Shown: positions 1 through 8,759, counted from the stretch's first letter. The stretch is DNA of 64,000 nt from an uncultured Christensenella sp. (GCA_910579525.1 CAJTUK010000003.1:1-64000); one strand, 5' to 3'. A program made the numbers and translations. The notes: generated from the letters alone by a model not told the origin.

Positions 1-37
1 ACGGAAATTCATCCTTTCAGATGGTTTCGAGGTATAA
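1..37 (+). CDS. hsdR: 3' end of a second hsdR copy (partial)
   Basis: The first 37 bases encode the last residues of a type I restriction HsdR subunit and its TAA stop (35-37). They are identical to the end of the complete hsdR at 712-3834. Either the locus carries a tandem hsdR copy, or the sequence start is an assembly-graph overlap. Nothing upstream is visible, so an intact second gene cannot be claimed. Confidence 0.6.
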   Translation, partial: RKFILSDGFEV

Positions 38-76
38 ATTATTAAAATAATAACTAAATCAGCCTTATTTTATGGG

Positions 77-105
77 AAGAACCACAACAATGTGGTTCTT
101 TTTTT
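77..105 (+). terminator. Rho-independent terminator after hsdR copy
   Basis: A perfect 10-bp stem (77-86 with 91-100), loop ACAA, then a T7 tract overlapping the 3' arm. The same hairpin recurs at 3874-3902. It separates hsdR from the downstream HsdS cassette. Confidence 0.9.
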
Positions 106-688
106 GTTTGTAACTTGGGAACAGCGTGAGTTGGGAGAAGTGGGGGATACTTATGCTGGTTTATCTGGTAAATCAAAAGAAGACTTTGGACACGGCGAAG
201 CCGAATTTGTACCTTATATGAATGTTTTTACGAATCCAATTGCCGATGTGACTATGACAGAGGCTATTGAGATAGACGACCGACAGGCTAAGGTAAAAAA
301 TGGTGATGTACTATTTACAACGTCGTCAGAAACACCTGAAGAGGTCGGGATGTCGTCAGTTTGGCTTAAAAATGGTTCAAATACATATCTAAATAGCTTT
401 TGTTTTGGGTTTAGGCCAAGTGAATCAATAAACTCCTTTTATCTAGCTTATATGCTACGGTCGAGCGGTGTAAGGAGAAAAATTGTGTTTTTGGCGCAAG
501 GGATATCCCGATACAATATTTCCAAAAAGAAAATGATGGAAATAAAAGTGCCTATGCCAATTTGCGCTGAGCAGCGACAACTTGGGGAAATTTTTAGACT
601 ATTAGATAACCTTATCACCCTTCATCAGCGACAGCTTGAAAAGCTCAAAAATATCAAGGCTGCGCTGCTTGAAAAGATGTTTGTGTAA
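92..688 (+). CDS. hsdS: Half HsdS: single target-recognition-domain cassette
   Basis: This encodes one target-recognition domain plus a conserved spacer of a type I restriction specificity subunit. It opens with the motif TWEQRELGEVG and ends with LDNLITLHQRQLEKLKNIKAALLEKMFV-type spacer sequence (cited from its two ends, 645-688). A full HsdS has two such halves and about 400 residues; this has under 200. The nominal GTG start at 92 lies inside the hsdR terminator hairpin and has no ribosome binding site, so the cassette is probably silent or the 3' part of a gene joined by recombination. The reading frame is open back to the hsdR stop at 35-37. It is bounded by the repeats at 114-127 and 608-628. 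Confidence 0.8.
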   Translation: MVLFLFVTWEQRELGEVGDTYAGLSGKSKEDFGHGEAEFVPYMNVFTNPIADVTMTEAIEIDDRQAKVKNGDVLFTTSSETPEEVGMSSVWLKNGSNTYLNSFCFGFRPSESINSFYLAYMLRSSGVRRKIVFLAQGISRYNISKKKMMEIKVPMPICAEQRQLGEIFRLLDNLITLHQRQLEKLKNIKAALLEKMFV

Positions 689-711
689 GCCCAAAAGGAG
701 GTGTAAAAATT

Positions 712-3700
712 ATGAGTTTTAGTAGTGAACTTGAATTTGAAAGCGCACTTATAAAACAGCTCTTTGAAAAGGGTTGGGAAAAAACTGTTTTGAAAAACAA
801 AACGGAAAAAGAACTGCTCCAAAATTGGGCAGATATTCTTTTCGAAAATAACCGTGGAATAGACCGCTTGAATGATTATCCATTGACCGAAACGGAAATG
901 GATCAGATTGTCGAGCAAATTCGGACGCTACGTACCCCCTTAAAATTAAACGGCTTTATCAATGGAAAAACGATACATATAAAACGCGACAACCCGGACG
1001 ACAAAATACATTTTGGCAAAGAGGTAAGTCTTACAATTTACGACAGGCAAGAAATAGCTGCCGGGCGTAGCAGATACCAAATTGCAGAGCAGCCGAAGTT
1101 CCCCACAAAATCAAGTCTATTAAACGATAGGCGCGGGGATATGATGCTTTTAATTAACGGGATGCCCGTAATTCATATTGAATTAAAACGTAGCGGAGTG
1201 CCTGTAAGTCAGGCTTGTAATCAGATTGAAAAGTACGCTCATGAAGGCATATTCACGGGTCTATTCTCATTAGTGCAGATTTTTGTTGCTATGAATCCCG
1301 AGGATACAGTGTATTTTGCTAACCCAGGTCCAGACGGAAAATTTAATAAAGATTACTTCTTCCATTGGGCGAATTTTAACAATGAACCCATAAAAGATTG
1401 GCAGAGCATAGCGTCAAGTTTACTTTCTATCCCTATGGCGCACCAAATGATAGGCTTTTATACCGTAGCTGATGATACTGACGGGATACTGAAGGTAATG
1501 CGCAGTTATCAGTACTACGCGGCAAGCGCAATCTCGGATAAAGTGTCCAAAACCAAGTGGAGTGAAAAGAATATATACGGCGGTTACATTTGGCATACTA
1601 CGGGGTCTGGCAAAACTATGACCTCTTTCAAATCAGCTCAGCTTATAGCCAACTCAAAGGATGCGGACAAGGTTATATTCCTTATGGACAGAATAGAACT
1701 TGGAACGCAGTCACTCCTAGAATATAGGGGATTTGCAGACGATGCCGATGCCGTACAAGCTACCGAAAGTACGGATGTGTTAATTTCAAAATTAAAAAGT
1801 TCCGATCCAGCAAATACGCTTATAGTGACGTCAATACAGAAAATGAGTAATATCAAAGCAGACGGTTCGGTTAACGATAAAGACATAGCGACCATTAACG
1901 ATAAACGGTTAGTGTTCATCGTGGATGAATGCCACCGCTCAACGTTTGGCGAGATGCTAAGCACAATAAAGAACACGTTCCCGGCGGCGATTTTCTTTGG
2001 CTTTACGGGTACTCCCATTCACGACGAAAACCAAAGGAATATGAGTACTACGGCAACGGTATTCGGCGATGAGTTGCACCGTTACAGTATTGCCGACGGG
2101 ATTCGGGATAAGAATGTATTGGGGTTTGACCCTTACATGGTGTGTACTTATCGGGATAAGGATGTGCGCCAAGCTGTCGCATTGGAACAAGCCAGAGCAA
2201 AGGACGTGCAGGAAGCCCTCAGCGACCCTCGTAAGAGCAAAATCTATTATGACTACATGGATGCGCGGAAAGTTCCTATGGCGGGTTATTATGACGACGT
2301 AGGGGCGTATGTGAGGGGTATAGAGGACTTTCTCGGCAGGTCGCAGTACGAAAGAGCAGAACACAGAGAACAGGTCGTAAAAGACATAATTGAGGGCTGG
2401 CAGACATTGAGTCGTGGCGGCAAGTTCCACGCAATCTTTGCAACCAGCAGTATCCCCGAAGCGATTGAATATTATAGGCTTTTCAAGTCGAAAAATACGG
2501 GGTTAAAAATAACGGCGCTGTTCGACCAAAACATTGATAACAACGAAGGCGCAGCGGTGAAAGAAGATGCCGTTGTAGAAATGTTGGATGATTATAACAA
2601 ACGGTACGACCAAAAGTTTACGATTCCTACATATCAAAAATTTAAGAAGGATGTGTCGTTGAGATTAGCGCACAAAAAGGTATATATGGGGATTGAGCGT
2701 ACCCCAGACCAGCAAATCGATTTGCTTATAGTAGTTGACCAAATGCTGACGGGCTTCGACTCCAAATGGATAAATACCCTTTATCTCGATAAGCTGTTGC
2801 GGTACGAAAATATTATTCAAGCATTTTCTCGAACCAATCGTCTTTTCGGGGCAGAGAAACCGTTTGGTACGATTCGATATTACCGTAAACCGCACACAAT
2901 GAAACGCAATATTGATAGTGCCGTAAAACTCTATTCAGGGGATAAACCGTTAGGCTTGTTTGCTGATAGACTTGAAGGTAATTTGAACTCGATAAATGCA
3001 GTATACCAGGATATCTATGACCTGTACGAGTCTGAACGGATAGCGAACTTTGAACGCTTACCCGATACACGTGAGGGGAAAGCTAAGTTTGCCTTGCTGT
3101 TTAAAATACTCAATGCATATCTTGAAGCGGCAAAAGTGCAAGGGTTTGTATGGAGCAAAAACGAATACCATTTCAAGCACGATGACGGCGAAGCGGTTAC
3201 TGTCGTGGTCGCGTTAGATGAGAGAATTTACCTCACGTTATTGCAACGCTATAAAGAACTTTCCCGTTCAACTACGCCCGGCGATGACGCACCGTTTGAA
3301 ATCGAGGGATATATAACCGAAATAAATACGGGCGTTATAGATGCCGAATATATGAATTCTCGGTTTGAAAAGTATTTAAAAGCATTGCAATCTGATGCGC
3401 CAGCCGAAGTAATAGAGCAAACGCTGAACGAATTACATAAGACATTTGCATCGTTGTCGCAGGAAGAGCAGAAATTCGCAAATATCTTCTTAAGGGACGT
3501 CGAACGCGGTGATGCAAAAATCGAAGAGGGCAAAACTCTCCAAGATTATATTGCCGAATATCAAGTAAACGCAAAGAACGACCAAATCCATCGTTTCGCT
3601 GCGGCTCTCGGCGTTGATGAAGTAAAATTGAGAGCGATAATGGCGTTACATGTAACCGAAAGTAATATTAATGAATACGGGCGGTTTAATGCTTTGGTCG

Positions 3701-3834
3701 AAACGGTCGATAAGGCAGTAGCAAAGCATTATTTTGAAAAAACCGAGGGGCAACCCGTTCCGTCATTTAAGCTGTCAATGAAAATCAACGCGATTTTACG
3801 GAAATTCATCCTTTCAGATGGTTTCGAGGTATAA
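712..3834 (+). CDS. hsdR: Type I restriction enzyme motor/endonuclease subunit
   Basis: HsdR translocates and cleaves DNA in a complex with HsdM and HsdS. The 1040-residue length is typical. The N-terminal part carries a PD-(D/E)XK-type nuclease core (GDMMLLINGMPVIHIELKRSG, residues about 145-165, with catalytic D and ELK). The SF2 motor follows: motif I HTTGSGKT (about residue 297), motif II DECH (about 405), and a motif III-like GFTGTP (about 430). An AGGAGGTG ribosome binding site precedes the ATG. It lies between HsdS cassettes and ends at a strong terminator (3874-3902). hsdM is not in the window. Confidence 0.95.
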   Translation: MSFSSELEFESALIKQLFEKGWEKTVLKNKTEKELLQNWADILFENNRGIDRLNDYPLTETEMDQIVEQIRTLRTPLKLNGFINGKTIHIKRDNPDDKIHFGKEVSLTIYDRQEIAAGRSRYQIAEQPKFPTKSSLLNDRRGDMMLLINGMPVIHIELKRSGVPVSQACNQIEKYAHEGIFTGLFSLVQIFVAMNPEDTVYFANPGPDGKFNKDYFFHWANFNNEPIKDWQSIASSLLSIPMAHQMIGFYTVADDTDGILKVMRSYQYYAASAISDKVSKTKWSEKNIYGGYIWHTTGSGKTMTSFKSAQLIANSKDADKVIFLMDRIELGTQSLLEYRGFADDADAVQATESTDVLISKLKSSDPANTLIVTSIQKMSNIKADGSVNDKDIATINDKRLVFIVDECHRSTFGEMLSTIKNTFPAAIFFGFTGTPIHDENQRNMSTTATVFGDELHRYSIADGIRDKNVLGFDPYMVCTYRDKDVRQAVALEQARAKDVQEALSDPRKSKIYYDYMDARKVPMAGYYDDVGAYVRGIEDFLGRSQYERAEHREQVVKDIIEGWQTLSRGGKFHAIFATSSIPEAIEYYRLFKSKNTGLKITALFDQNIDNNEGAAVKEDAVVEMLDDYNKRYDQKFTIPTYQKFKKDVSLRLAHKKVYMGIERTPDQQIDLLIVVDQMLTGFDSKWINTLYLDKLLRYENIIQAFSRTNRLFGAEKPFGTIRYYRKPHTMKRNIDSAVKLYSGDKPLGLFADRLEGNLNSINAVYQDIYDLYESERIANFERLPDTREGKAKFALLFKILNAYLEAAKVQGFVWSKNEYHFKHDDGEAVTVVVALDERIYLTLLQRYKELSRSTTPGDDAPFEIEGYITEINTGVIDAEYMNSRFEKYLKALQSDAPAEVIEQTLNELHKTFASLSQEEQKFANIFLRDVERGDAKIEEGKTLQDYIAEYQVNAKNDQIHRFAAALGVDEVKLRAIMALHVTESNINEYGRFNALVETVDKAVAKHYFEKTEGQPVPSFKLSMKINAILRKFILSDGFEV

Positions 3835-3924
3835 ATTATTAAAATAATAACTAAATCAGCCTTATTTTATGGGAAGAACCACAACAATGTGGTTCTTTTT
3901 TTGTTTGTAACTTGGGAACAGCGT
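3798..3924 (+). repeat. 127-bp perfect direct repeat, copy 2
   Basis: Identical to 1-127. It includes the hsdR stop, terminator and the boundary motif at 3911-3924. Confidence 0.95.
3874..3902 (+). terminator. Rho-independent terminator after hsdR
   Basis: A 10-bp stem AAGAACCACA/TGTGGTTCTT with a 4-nt loop and T tract, identical to 77-105. It would block transcription from hsdR into the triple cassette ORF. Confidence 0.92.
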
Positions 3925-5643
3925 AAGGCAAAAACTTTGTTTATATCGTATGCCGAAAAAGGCTATCCCGAACTCCCCGTGTTATCAGCAACTCAAGATA
4001 AAGGTATGGTATATAGGGATGATACAGGTAAAAATATATTTCACGATAAAAATAACGAAATAAGCTATAAAAGAGTGCAACCTGGACAATTTGTAATACA
4101 TCTACGCTCGTTTCAAGGAGGATTTGCGCATTCGAATATATTGGGTATAACATCGCCCGCATACACTATATTTGGGTTTAAAGACGACGAAAAACAATGC
4201 GATTTATATTGGAAGTATGTTTTCTGTTCTTCTGAATTTGTTAAAAGATTAGAAACTGTTACCTATGGAATTCGTGATGGCCGCAGTATTAGTTACGATG
4301 AGTTTTTAATAATGAAATTTATTGTTCCGAAATATGAGGAACAAGTACAAATTGCAAGCATTTTAATAGAAATCGACAACCTTATCACCCTTCATCAGTG
4401 TAAGGATTTTGCTCTCGATACAAACAAAGCATTTCAGCAGAGATGTCTACTAAGCATAAAATCGGCTAATGCTTGGGAACAGCGTAAGGTTGGTGAATTG
4501 CTTATAGAACGTAATGAACAAACACCTAAAAGCGATGAGTATCCGCTTATGGCGTTTATTGCAAATGAAGGAGTAGCTCCCAAAGGCGAAAGATACGATA
4601 GAAGCTCTCTAATTAACGACACTGAAAATAAGCTCTATAAAAGGACGGAGTATGGGGATTTTATTTATAGTTCAAATAATCTCGAAACTGGGTCAATTGG
4701 GGTAAATAAGTATGGAAATGCCACGATTTCGCCTGTTTATAGTATTTTTTATACTACAGAATTAGCTGATTCAGATTTTATTGGACGCAGACTAATTAGA
4801 AAAGATTTTATAAATGAGATGGTTAAATGGCGGCAAGGTGTCATCTATGGACAATGGCGTATTCATGAAGACGACTTTGTAAAAATTAAAATTTGCGTGC
4901 CGAAAACTTGTGAGCAACGCAAAATTGGTGCAATTCTAGACAATCTCGATAACCTTATCACCCTTCATCAGCGTAAGCAAACAATAAAAAAGAGGTCAAA
5001 AATGGACGAAAAACGACGTGTGAATTATTTGATGATTGCCAATGCTTGGGAACAGCGTAAGTTGGGAGAAGTGGGCAAAGCTCAGTCTGGTATAGGTTTT
5101 CCAGATAGAGAGCAAGGTGGTAAGGACGGTGTCCCTTTTTATAAGGTTTCCGATATGAATAATTATGGAAATGAACACGAAATGTATAGTGCAAATAACT
5201 ATGTCACAGAAGAGCAATGCAGACGCAACGGTTGGACGCCCATAACAGAGATTTCTGTCATTTTTGCTAAGGTAGGGGCGGCAATTATGCTAAACCGCAA
5301 GAGATTGGTGCGTTTTTCGTTCCTTTTAGACAATAATACGATGGCGTATAAGTTCGGTAGCGATTGGAACATTGATTTTGGTAAGACGTTATTTGAGCGT
5401 ATAGATTTAACAGAGTTAGTCCAAATTGGGGCATTACCATCCTACAATGCAACCGATATTGAAAGCCTTGAAATTTCAATGCCTGATAAACCAGAACAAT
5501 ATCAGATTGGCAAGTTTTTTAGACAGTTAGATAACCTTATCACCCTTCATCAGCGTGGGTTGATTAAAATACAAGGAGATAAAAAATGGCAAAAAAGGAA
5601 ATTTCAGAAGAATTGTTCAGCGATTATTTTGAACGCTGGATAA
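3889..5643 (+). CDS. hsdS: Three tandem HsdS target-recognition cassettes in one ORF
   Basis: One open frame strings together three different target-recognition domains. The first (about residues 9-170) runs from TWEQRKAKT to IDNLITLHQ. The second (about 195-360) runs from NAWEQRKVGEL to LDNLITLHQR. The third (about 385-555) runs from NAWEQRKLGEVG to LDNLITLHQR. A normal HsdS has two domains, so this is most likely a silent cassette store. The GTG start sits in the hsdR terminator and has no ribosome binding site. An in-frame ATG at 5002 with upstream AGAGG begins MDEKRRV..NAWEQRKLGEV, which looks like a shortened true HsdS N-terminus; the third cassette may therefore be expressed as a half-subunit. 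The 3' end overlaps the recombinase gene. Confidence 0.8.
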   Translation: MVLFLFVTWEQRKAKTLFISYAEKGYPELPVLSATQDKGMVYRDDTGKNIFHDKNNEISYKRVQPGQFVIHLRSFQGGFAHSNILGITSPAYTIFGFKDDEKQCDLYWKYVFCSSEFVKRLETVTYGIRDGRSISYDEFLIMKFIVPKYEEQVQIASILIEIDNLITLHQCKDFALDTNKAFQQRCLLSIKSANAWEQRKVGELLIERNEQTPKSDEYPLMAFIANEGVAPKGERYDRSSLINDTENKLYKRTEYGDFIYSSNNLETGSIGVNKYGNATISPVYSIFYTTELADSDFIGRRLIRKDFINEMVKWRQGVIYGQWRIHEDDFVKIKICVPKTCEQRKIGAILDNLDNLITLHQRKQTIKKRSKMDEKRRVNYLMIANAWEQRKLGEVGKAQSGIGFPDREQGGKDGVPFYKVSDMNNYGNEHEMYSANNYVTEEQCRRNGWTPITEISVIFAKVGAAIMLNRKRLVRFSFLLDNNTMAYKFGSDWNIDFGKTLFERIDLTELVQIGALPSYNATDIESLEISMPDKPEQYQIGKFFRQLDNLITLHQRGLIKIQGDKKWQKRKFQKNCSAIILNAG

Positions 5644-6509
5644 GAGTTTACAAAGAGGGCGCAATAAGAAAAGTTACGATGAACAAATATCTGCTGGCTC
5701 ATACGTGGCTTAAAAAATTGATTCCCGATTTAAAAATGCGCGATATGGATAGAATTGCATATCAGCGGTTGTTGAACGATTATGCAAAATATCACGAACG
5801 TCAAACGACGATGGATTTTCACCATCAGCTCAAAGGAGCTATTTTAGATGCGGTCGACGAAGGGCTGATACCGCGCGACCCCACTAGGAAAGCTATAATA
5901 AAAGGGAAACCTCCCCGTGATAAAAAGCCGAAATATCTGAGTCAATTTGAGTTGCATACGCTGTTGGCAAATCTTGAATTAAAAGGTGAGGTCAATTGGG
6001 ATTGGCTGATATTATTGGTTGCAAAAACAGGGATGCGCTTTTCCGAGGCATTAGCTATTACGCCGAAAGATTTTGATTTTTCGCATCAGGCATTGTCCAT
6101 CGGTAAGACATGGGATTATAAAGGAAAAGGTGGCTTTCTGCCCACGAAAAATAAGACCTCCGTTCGTAAAATTCAGATTGATTGGCAGACGGTCGTACAG
6201 TTTTCTGAACTTATAAAAGACAAACCCGAGGACGAGCCGCTATTTGTCGGATGTAAGGTCTATAATTCCACGGTCAATGACGTACTGAGAAGGCGGTGTA
6301 AGCTTGCGGGTATTCCGACAATTTCTGTTCACGGCTTAAGGCACACCCATGCGTCGCTTTTATTATTCGCCGGGGTGTCGATTGCCAGTGTAGCAAGGCG
6401 ACTGGGGCATGCAAGCATTAATACTACCCAAAAAACATATTTGCATATTATCCAGGAGCTTGAGAACAAAGACATTGACCTGGTAATGAGGGCATTGTCG
6501 AGTCTTTAA
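5586..6509 (+). CDS. Tyrosine recombinase, probable hsdS cassette shuffling enzyme
   Basis: A 307-residue phage-type integrase. A SAM-like N-terminal DNA-binding domain covers about residues 1-105. The catalytic domain shows the first Arg in TGMRFSEAL, then HGLRHTHAS and LGHASINTTQKTY, giving the R..HxxR..H..Y set. An AAGGAG ribosome binding site precedes the ATG, and the start overlaps the end of the HsdS cassette ORF. Tyrosine recombinases beside hsdS genes are known to shuffle specificity domains in several Gram-positive genera. That role is inferred here from position and the flanking repeats. Confidence 0.88.
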   Translation: MAKKEISEELFSDYFERWIRVYKEGAIRKVTMNKYLLAHTWLKKLIPDLKMRDMDRIAYQRLLNDYAKYHERQTTMDFHHQLKGAILDAVDEGLIPRDPTRKAIIKGKPPRDKKPKYLSQFELHTLLANLELKGEVNWDWLILLVAKTGMRFSEALAITPKDFDFSHQALSIGKTWDYKGKGGFLPTKNKTSVRKIQIDWQTVVQFSELIKDKPEDEPLFVGCKVYNSTVNDVLRRRCKLAGIPTISVHGLRHTHASLLLFAGVSIASVARRLGHASINTTQKTYLHIIQELENKDIDLVMRALSSL

Positions 6510-6543
6510 ATTACATAATGCTGATAGGTGGTAAGGTTTAAAG

Positions 6544-6570
6544 AACGGTCGCAGAAATGCGATCGTTTTT
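6544..6570 (+). terminator. Rho-independent terminator after recombinase
   Basis: Stem AACGGTCGCA/TGCGATCGTT (one mismatch), loop GAAA, then a T run. Confidence 0.8.
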
Positions 6571-6582
6571 ATGTTATATGAC

Positions 6583-6611
6583 TTGTAAATTTTAGTCCGA
6601 TATGTTATAAT
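6583..6611 (+). promoter_or_regulatory. Promoter for Mrr-like endonuclease
   Basis: TTGTAA (6583-6588), a 17-bp spacer and TATAAT (6606-6611), just upstream of the gene at 6630. Confidence 0.75.
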
Positions 6612-6629
6612 TTAAAAAGAGGTGAAAAG

Positions 6630-7640
6630 ATGAAAACGGAAGAGAAACGCATTTGGGGCATACATACACAGGATGATAATCTATTCTTACAAGATAACAC
6701 CATAGCAATCGGTTGGAGAAGTATGGGGGATTTATCTCAAATAGAGAACAGCCGTGATGCATTCAAAAAGAAATACGCTGAAGTATATCCCGATAAGCCG
6801 AAGCAATCGATAGCAAACGGCGTTGGTATGCTTTATCGTTTTTGTCACGAAGTCCAAATCGGCGATTATGTGGTTTTTCCGTCCAAATCCAACAGGATGG
6901 TAAATCTGGGTGTTGTTGAGGGTGACTATTTATATAACCCCGATGCGCATTGGGAATATGTGCAGCAACGTAAGGTAAAATGGTTGAAGCATTTACCGAG
7001 AACGGCTTTTTCGCAGGGAGCTTTACACGAAATCGGTTCGGCTATGTCTTTCTTTGCGGTTAAAAATTATAGCGATGAATTTTTAGAGGCATTGAGCGCA
7101 AAAACCGTTAAGCCTATATTTGCAGAAACCGAGGAGGAAGACGAATCGGTCGCAGCTACCGCCGATGAAATCATCGAAAGCACAAAGGACTATATCCTAA
7201 AAGAACTCAGTAAAAACTTGAAGGGATATGATTTTGAGGATTTTATAGCCGACTTGCTAAATGCTATGGGATATCGGACGGAGCAGTCTCCTCACGGAGG
7301 TGATAGCGGCATAGATATTAAAGCATATAAAGACGAGTTGCCGCCCCGGATAGTTGTTCAGGTTAAAAGTCAGGATGGGGACATAAAGGAAACGACGATA
7401 CAATCATTGAAAGGGGCAATGCGTGAAGGCGACTACGGGGTGTTTGTCACGCTTTCCGACTATACGAAAAATGCAAAAAAATATTTGGAAAACACGCCAA
7501 TTATACGTGGCATCAACGGTACGGAACTCGTAGAATTGATACTCAGATATTATGAAAAATTGAGCGATAAATATCGCAAAATGATACCGCTCAAAATGGT
7601 TTATATTCCCATTGCAAAAAGGGACGATGAGGTAAATTGA
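6630..7640 (+). CDS. Mrr-like type IV restriction endonuclease
   Basis: A 336-residue protein. The C-terminal half is an Mrr-type PD-(D/E)XK nuclease: a helix FEDFIADLLNAMGY (about 202-215), catalytic GDSGIDIKA (about 224-232) and QVKSQ (about 245), followed by the conserved GAMREGDYGVFVT segment. The N-terminal 160 residues form a separate domain beginning IWGIHTQ with a WRSMGDLS segment, of the kind found on predicted modification-sensing restriction proteins. The gene has its own promoter and terminator, so it is an independent defence gene between two recombinases. The modified base it recognises cannot be read from sequence. Confidence 0.85.
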   Translation: MKTEEKRIWGIHTQDDNLFLQDNTIAIGWRSMGDLSQIENSRDAFKKKYAEVYPDKPKQSIANGVGMLYRFCHEVQIGDYVVFPSKSNRMVNLGVVEGDYLYNPDAHWEYVQQRKVKWLKHLPRTAFSQGALHEIGSAMSFFAVKNYSDEFLEALSAKTVKPIFAETEEEDESVAATADEIIESTKDYILKELSKNLKGYDFEDFIADLLNAMGYRTEQSPHGGDSGIDIKAYKDELPPRIVVQVKSQDGDIKETTIQSLKGAMREGDYGVFVTLSDYTKNAKKYLENTPIIRGINGTELVELILRYYEKLSDKYRKMIPLKMVYIPIAKRDDEVN

Positions 7641-7669
7641 CCCATAAAACAAATTTAATATTAATCATA

Positions 7670-7697
7670 AAAGACTGCATTTTTGCGGTCTTTTTTC
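7670..7697 (+). terminator. Rho-independent terminator after Mrr-like gene
   Basis: Stem AAAGAC(T)GC/GC(G)GTCTTT followed by a T run. Confidence 0.8.
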
Positions 7698-7716
7698 ATC
7701 GGCGCAGGTAAGCTAT

Positions 7717-7730
7717 TTTTTACACCTATA
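7717..7730 (+). repeat. 14-bp direct repeat flanking integrase, left copy
   Basis: TTTTTACACCTATA, matched at 8817-8830 on the other side of the integrase gene. It could be an attachment-site core or an integrase arm site; the ACACCTA core recurs at 8929-8935 and in inverted form at 8775-8781 and 8945-8951. Confidence 0.5.
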
Positions 7731-7771
7731 TTTTATAAAATGTAATATGAAATCAAATTTTGGAGGAACTT

Positions 7772-8701
7772 ATGAAATACGGTGAATGGCTTACTGAATG
7801 GCTAAATAACTACGTTAAAATATCGGCGAAATATAGAACGATTGAACGTTATTCGGAAATAATAAATAACCATCTAATTCCATCCGTAGGCGATATGGAA
7901 TTGAAAGAATTGACGCCGATAATATTACAAAGATATATTTCGGAGTTGCTTAGATGCGGTAACAAAAGGACAGGGAACGGGTTGTCTTCAAGTGCTGTAA
8001 ATTCAATTATTACTGTTATTCAAAACTCGCTACATACAGCTTATAATCTGCGTTATATCGATGATATGGTGGGGGATAAGCTCAAAAGACCTAAGATGGT
8101 TGAGAAGCAAGTGGAATGCTTTTCTTTGGTAGAACAAAAGAAAATCGAACTGGCAGTAAAGGAAAATGCGAAGCCACATATGATTGGAGTATTGATTTGC
8201 CTTTATACGGGGTTGAGAATCGGTGAACTATTAGCACTTGAGTGGCGTGATATAGATTTTTCGAATGGTACACTAATGGTTGATAAAACGTGCCATTATG
8301 GGAAAAATGGGGAAGGGCAATTTACTCGGGTTGTAGATTCTCCCAAAACGGAAACGTCAATAAGATTAATACCATTGCCGAAACAGATTGTACCTATGCT
8401 GAAAGAGCATAAAAAAATCTCCTCGCCGCTCGTTATAAGTAAAAACGGCGAAGGGATTTCCAATAGGACATATCAGCGTAATTTTGAATCGCTATTGAAG
8501 TCGCTAAATATTAAACATCGGGGATTTCATACATTGCGGCATACGTTTGCGACGAGGGCGTTGGAGTGCGGCATGGATGTTAAAACATTATCGGAATTGC
8601 TGGGGCATAAGTCGCCAGCCGTAACACTTAAAAAATATGCTCATACATTTTTAATTCATAAGAAAGAAATGATGAATCGCCTTGGGAAATTGCTTTCTTA
8701 G
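7772..8701 (+). CDS. int: Phage/ICE-type tyrosine integrase
   Basis: A 309-residue integrase. The N-terminal SAM-like core-binding domain covers about residues 1-95. The catalytic domain shows YTGLRIGELLALEW (first Arg), FHTLRHTFATRAL (HxxR) and LGHKSPAVTLKKYAH (H and the nucleophilic Tyr). The ATG at 7772 is chosen over an upstream in-frame TTG at 7760 because GGAGG lies at 7762-7766. It sits between an independent Mrr gene and the large GTPase operon and may be the integrase of the element that carries that operon. It differs in sequence from the recombinase at 5586. Confidence 0.9.
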   Translation: MKYGEWLTEWLNNYVKISAKYRTIERYSEIINNHLIPSVGDMELKELTPIILQRYISELLRCGNKRTGNGLSSSAVNSIITVIQNSLHTAYNLRYIDDMVGDKLKRPKMVEKQVECFSLVEQKKIELAVKENAKPHMIGVLICLYTGLRIGELLALEWRDIDFSNGTLMVDKTCHYGKNGEGQFTRVVDSPKTETSIRLIPLPKQIVPMLKEHKKISSPLVISKNGEGISNRTYQRNFESLLKSLNIKHRGFHTLRHTFATRALECGMDVKTLSELLGHKSPAVTLKKYAHTFLIHKKEMMNRLGKLLS

Positions 8702-8707
8702 TAAATT

Positions 8708-8744
8708 AAAGCAGCCGTTCATATGCCAGAACGACTGCTTTTTT
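8708..8744 (+). terminator. Rho-independent terminator after integrase
   Basis: Stem AAAGCAG(C)CGTTC/GAACG(A)CTGCTTT with an 8-nt loop and T tract. Confidence 0.88.
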
Positions 8745-8759
8745 ATCGTAAAAAACTGA

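Larger units (their letters stand above)
1..127 (+). repeat. 127-bp perfect direct repeat, copy 1
   Basis: Bases 1-127 are identical to 3798-3924 and diverge at base 128 (G here, A at 3925). The repeat holds the hsdR 3' end, its terminator and the hsdS cassette boundary motif CTTGGGAACAGCGT. The offset is 3797 bp. Confidence 0.95.
114..5058 (+). repeat. HsdS cassette 5' boundary repeat (4 copies)
   Basis: The 14-mer CTTGGGAACAGCGT occurs in identical form and orientation at 114-127, 3911-3924, 4472-4485 and 5045-5058, encoding the WEQR start of each target-recognition domain. Downstream sequence diverges at once in most copies, as expected for a recombination boundary. Copies 1 and 4 continue with a similar GTTGGGAGAAGTGGG stretch. 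Confidence 0.9.
608..5553 (+). repeat. HsdS cassette 3' boundary repeat (4 copies)
   Basis: A 21-bp stretch encoding NLITLHQ, starting AACCTTATCACCC and ending TTCATCAG, is identical at 608-628, 4378-4398, 4951-4971 and 5533-5553. It marks the end of every target-recognition domain. The linkers between it and the next 5' repeat are both exactly 73 nt (4399-4471 and 4972-5044), which keeps the triple cassette ORF in frame. Confidence 0.9.
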
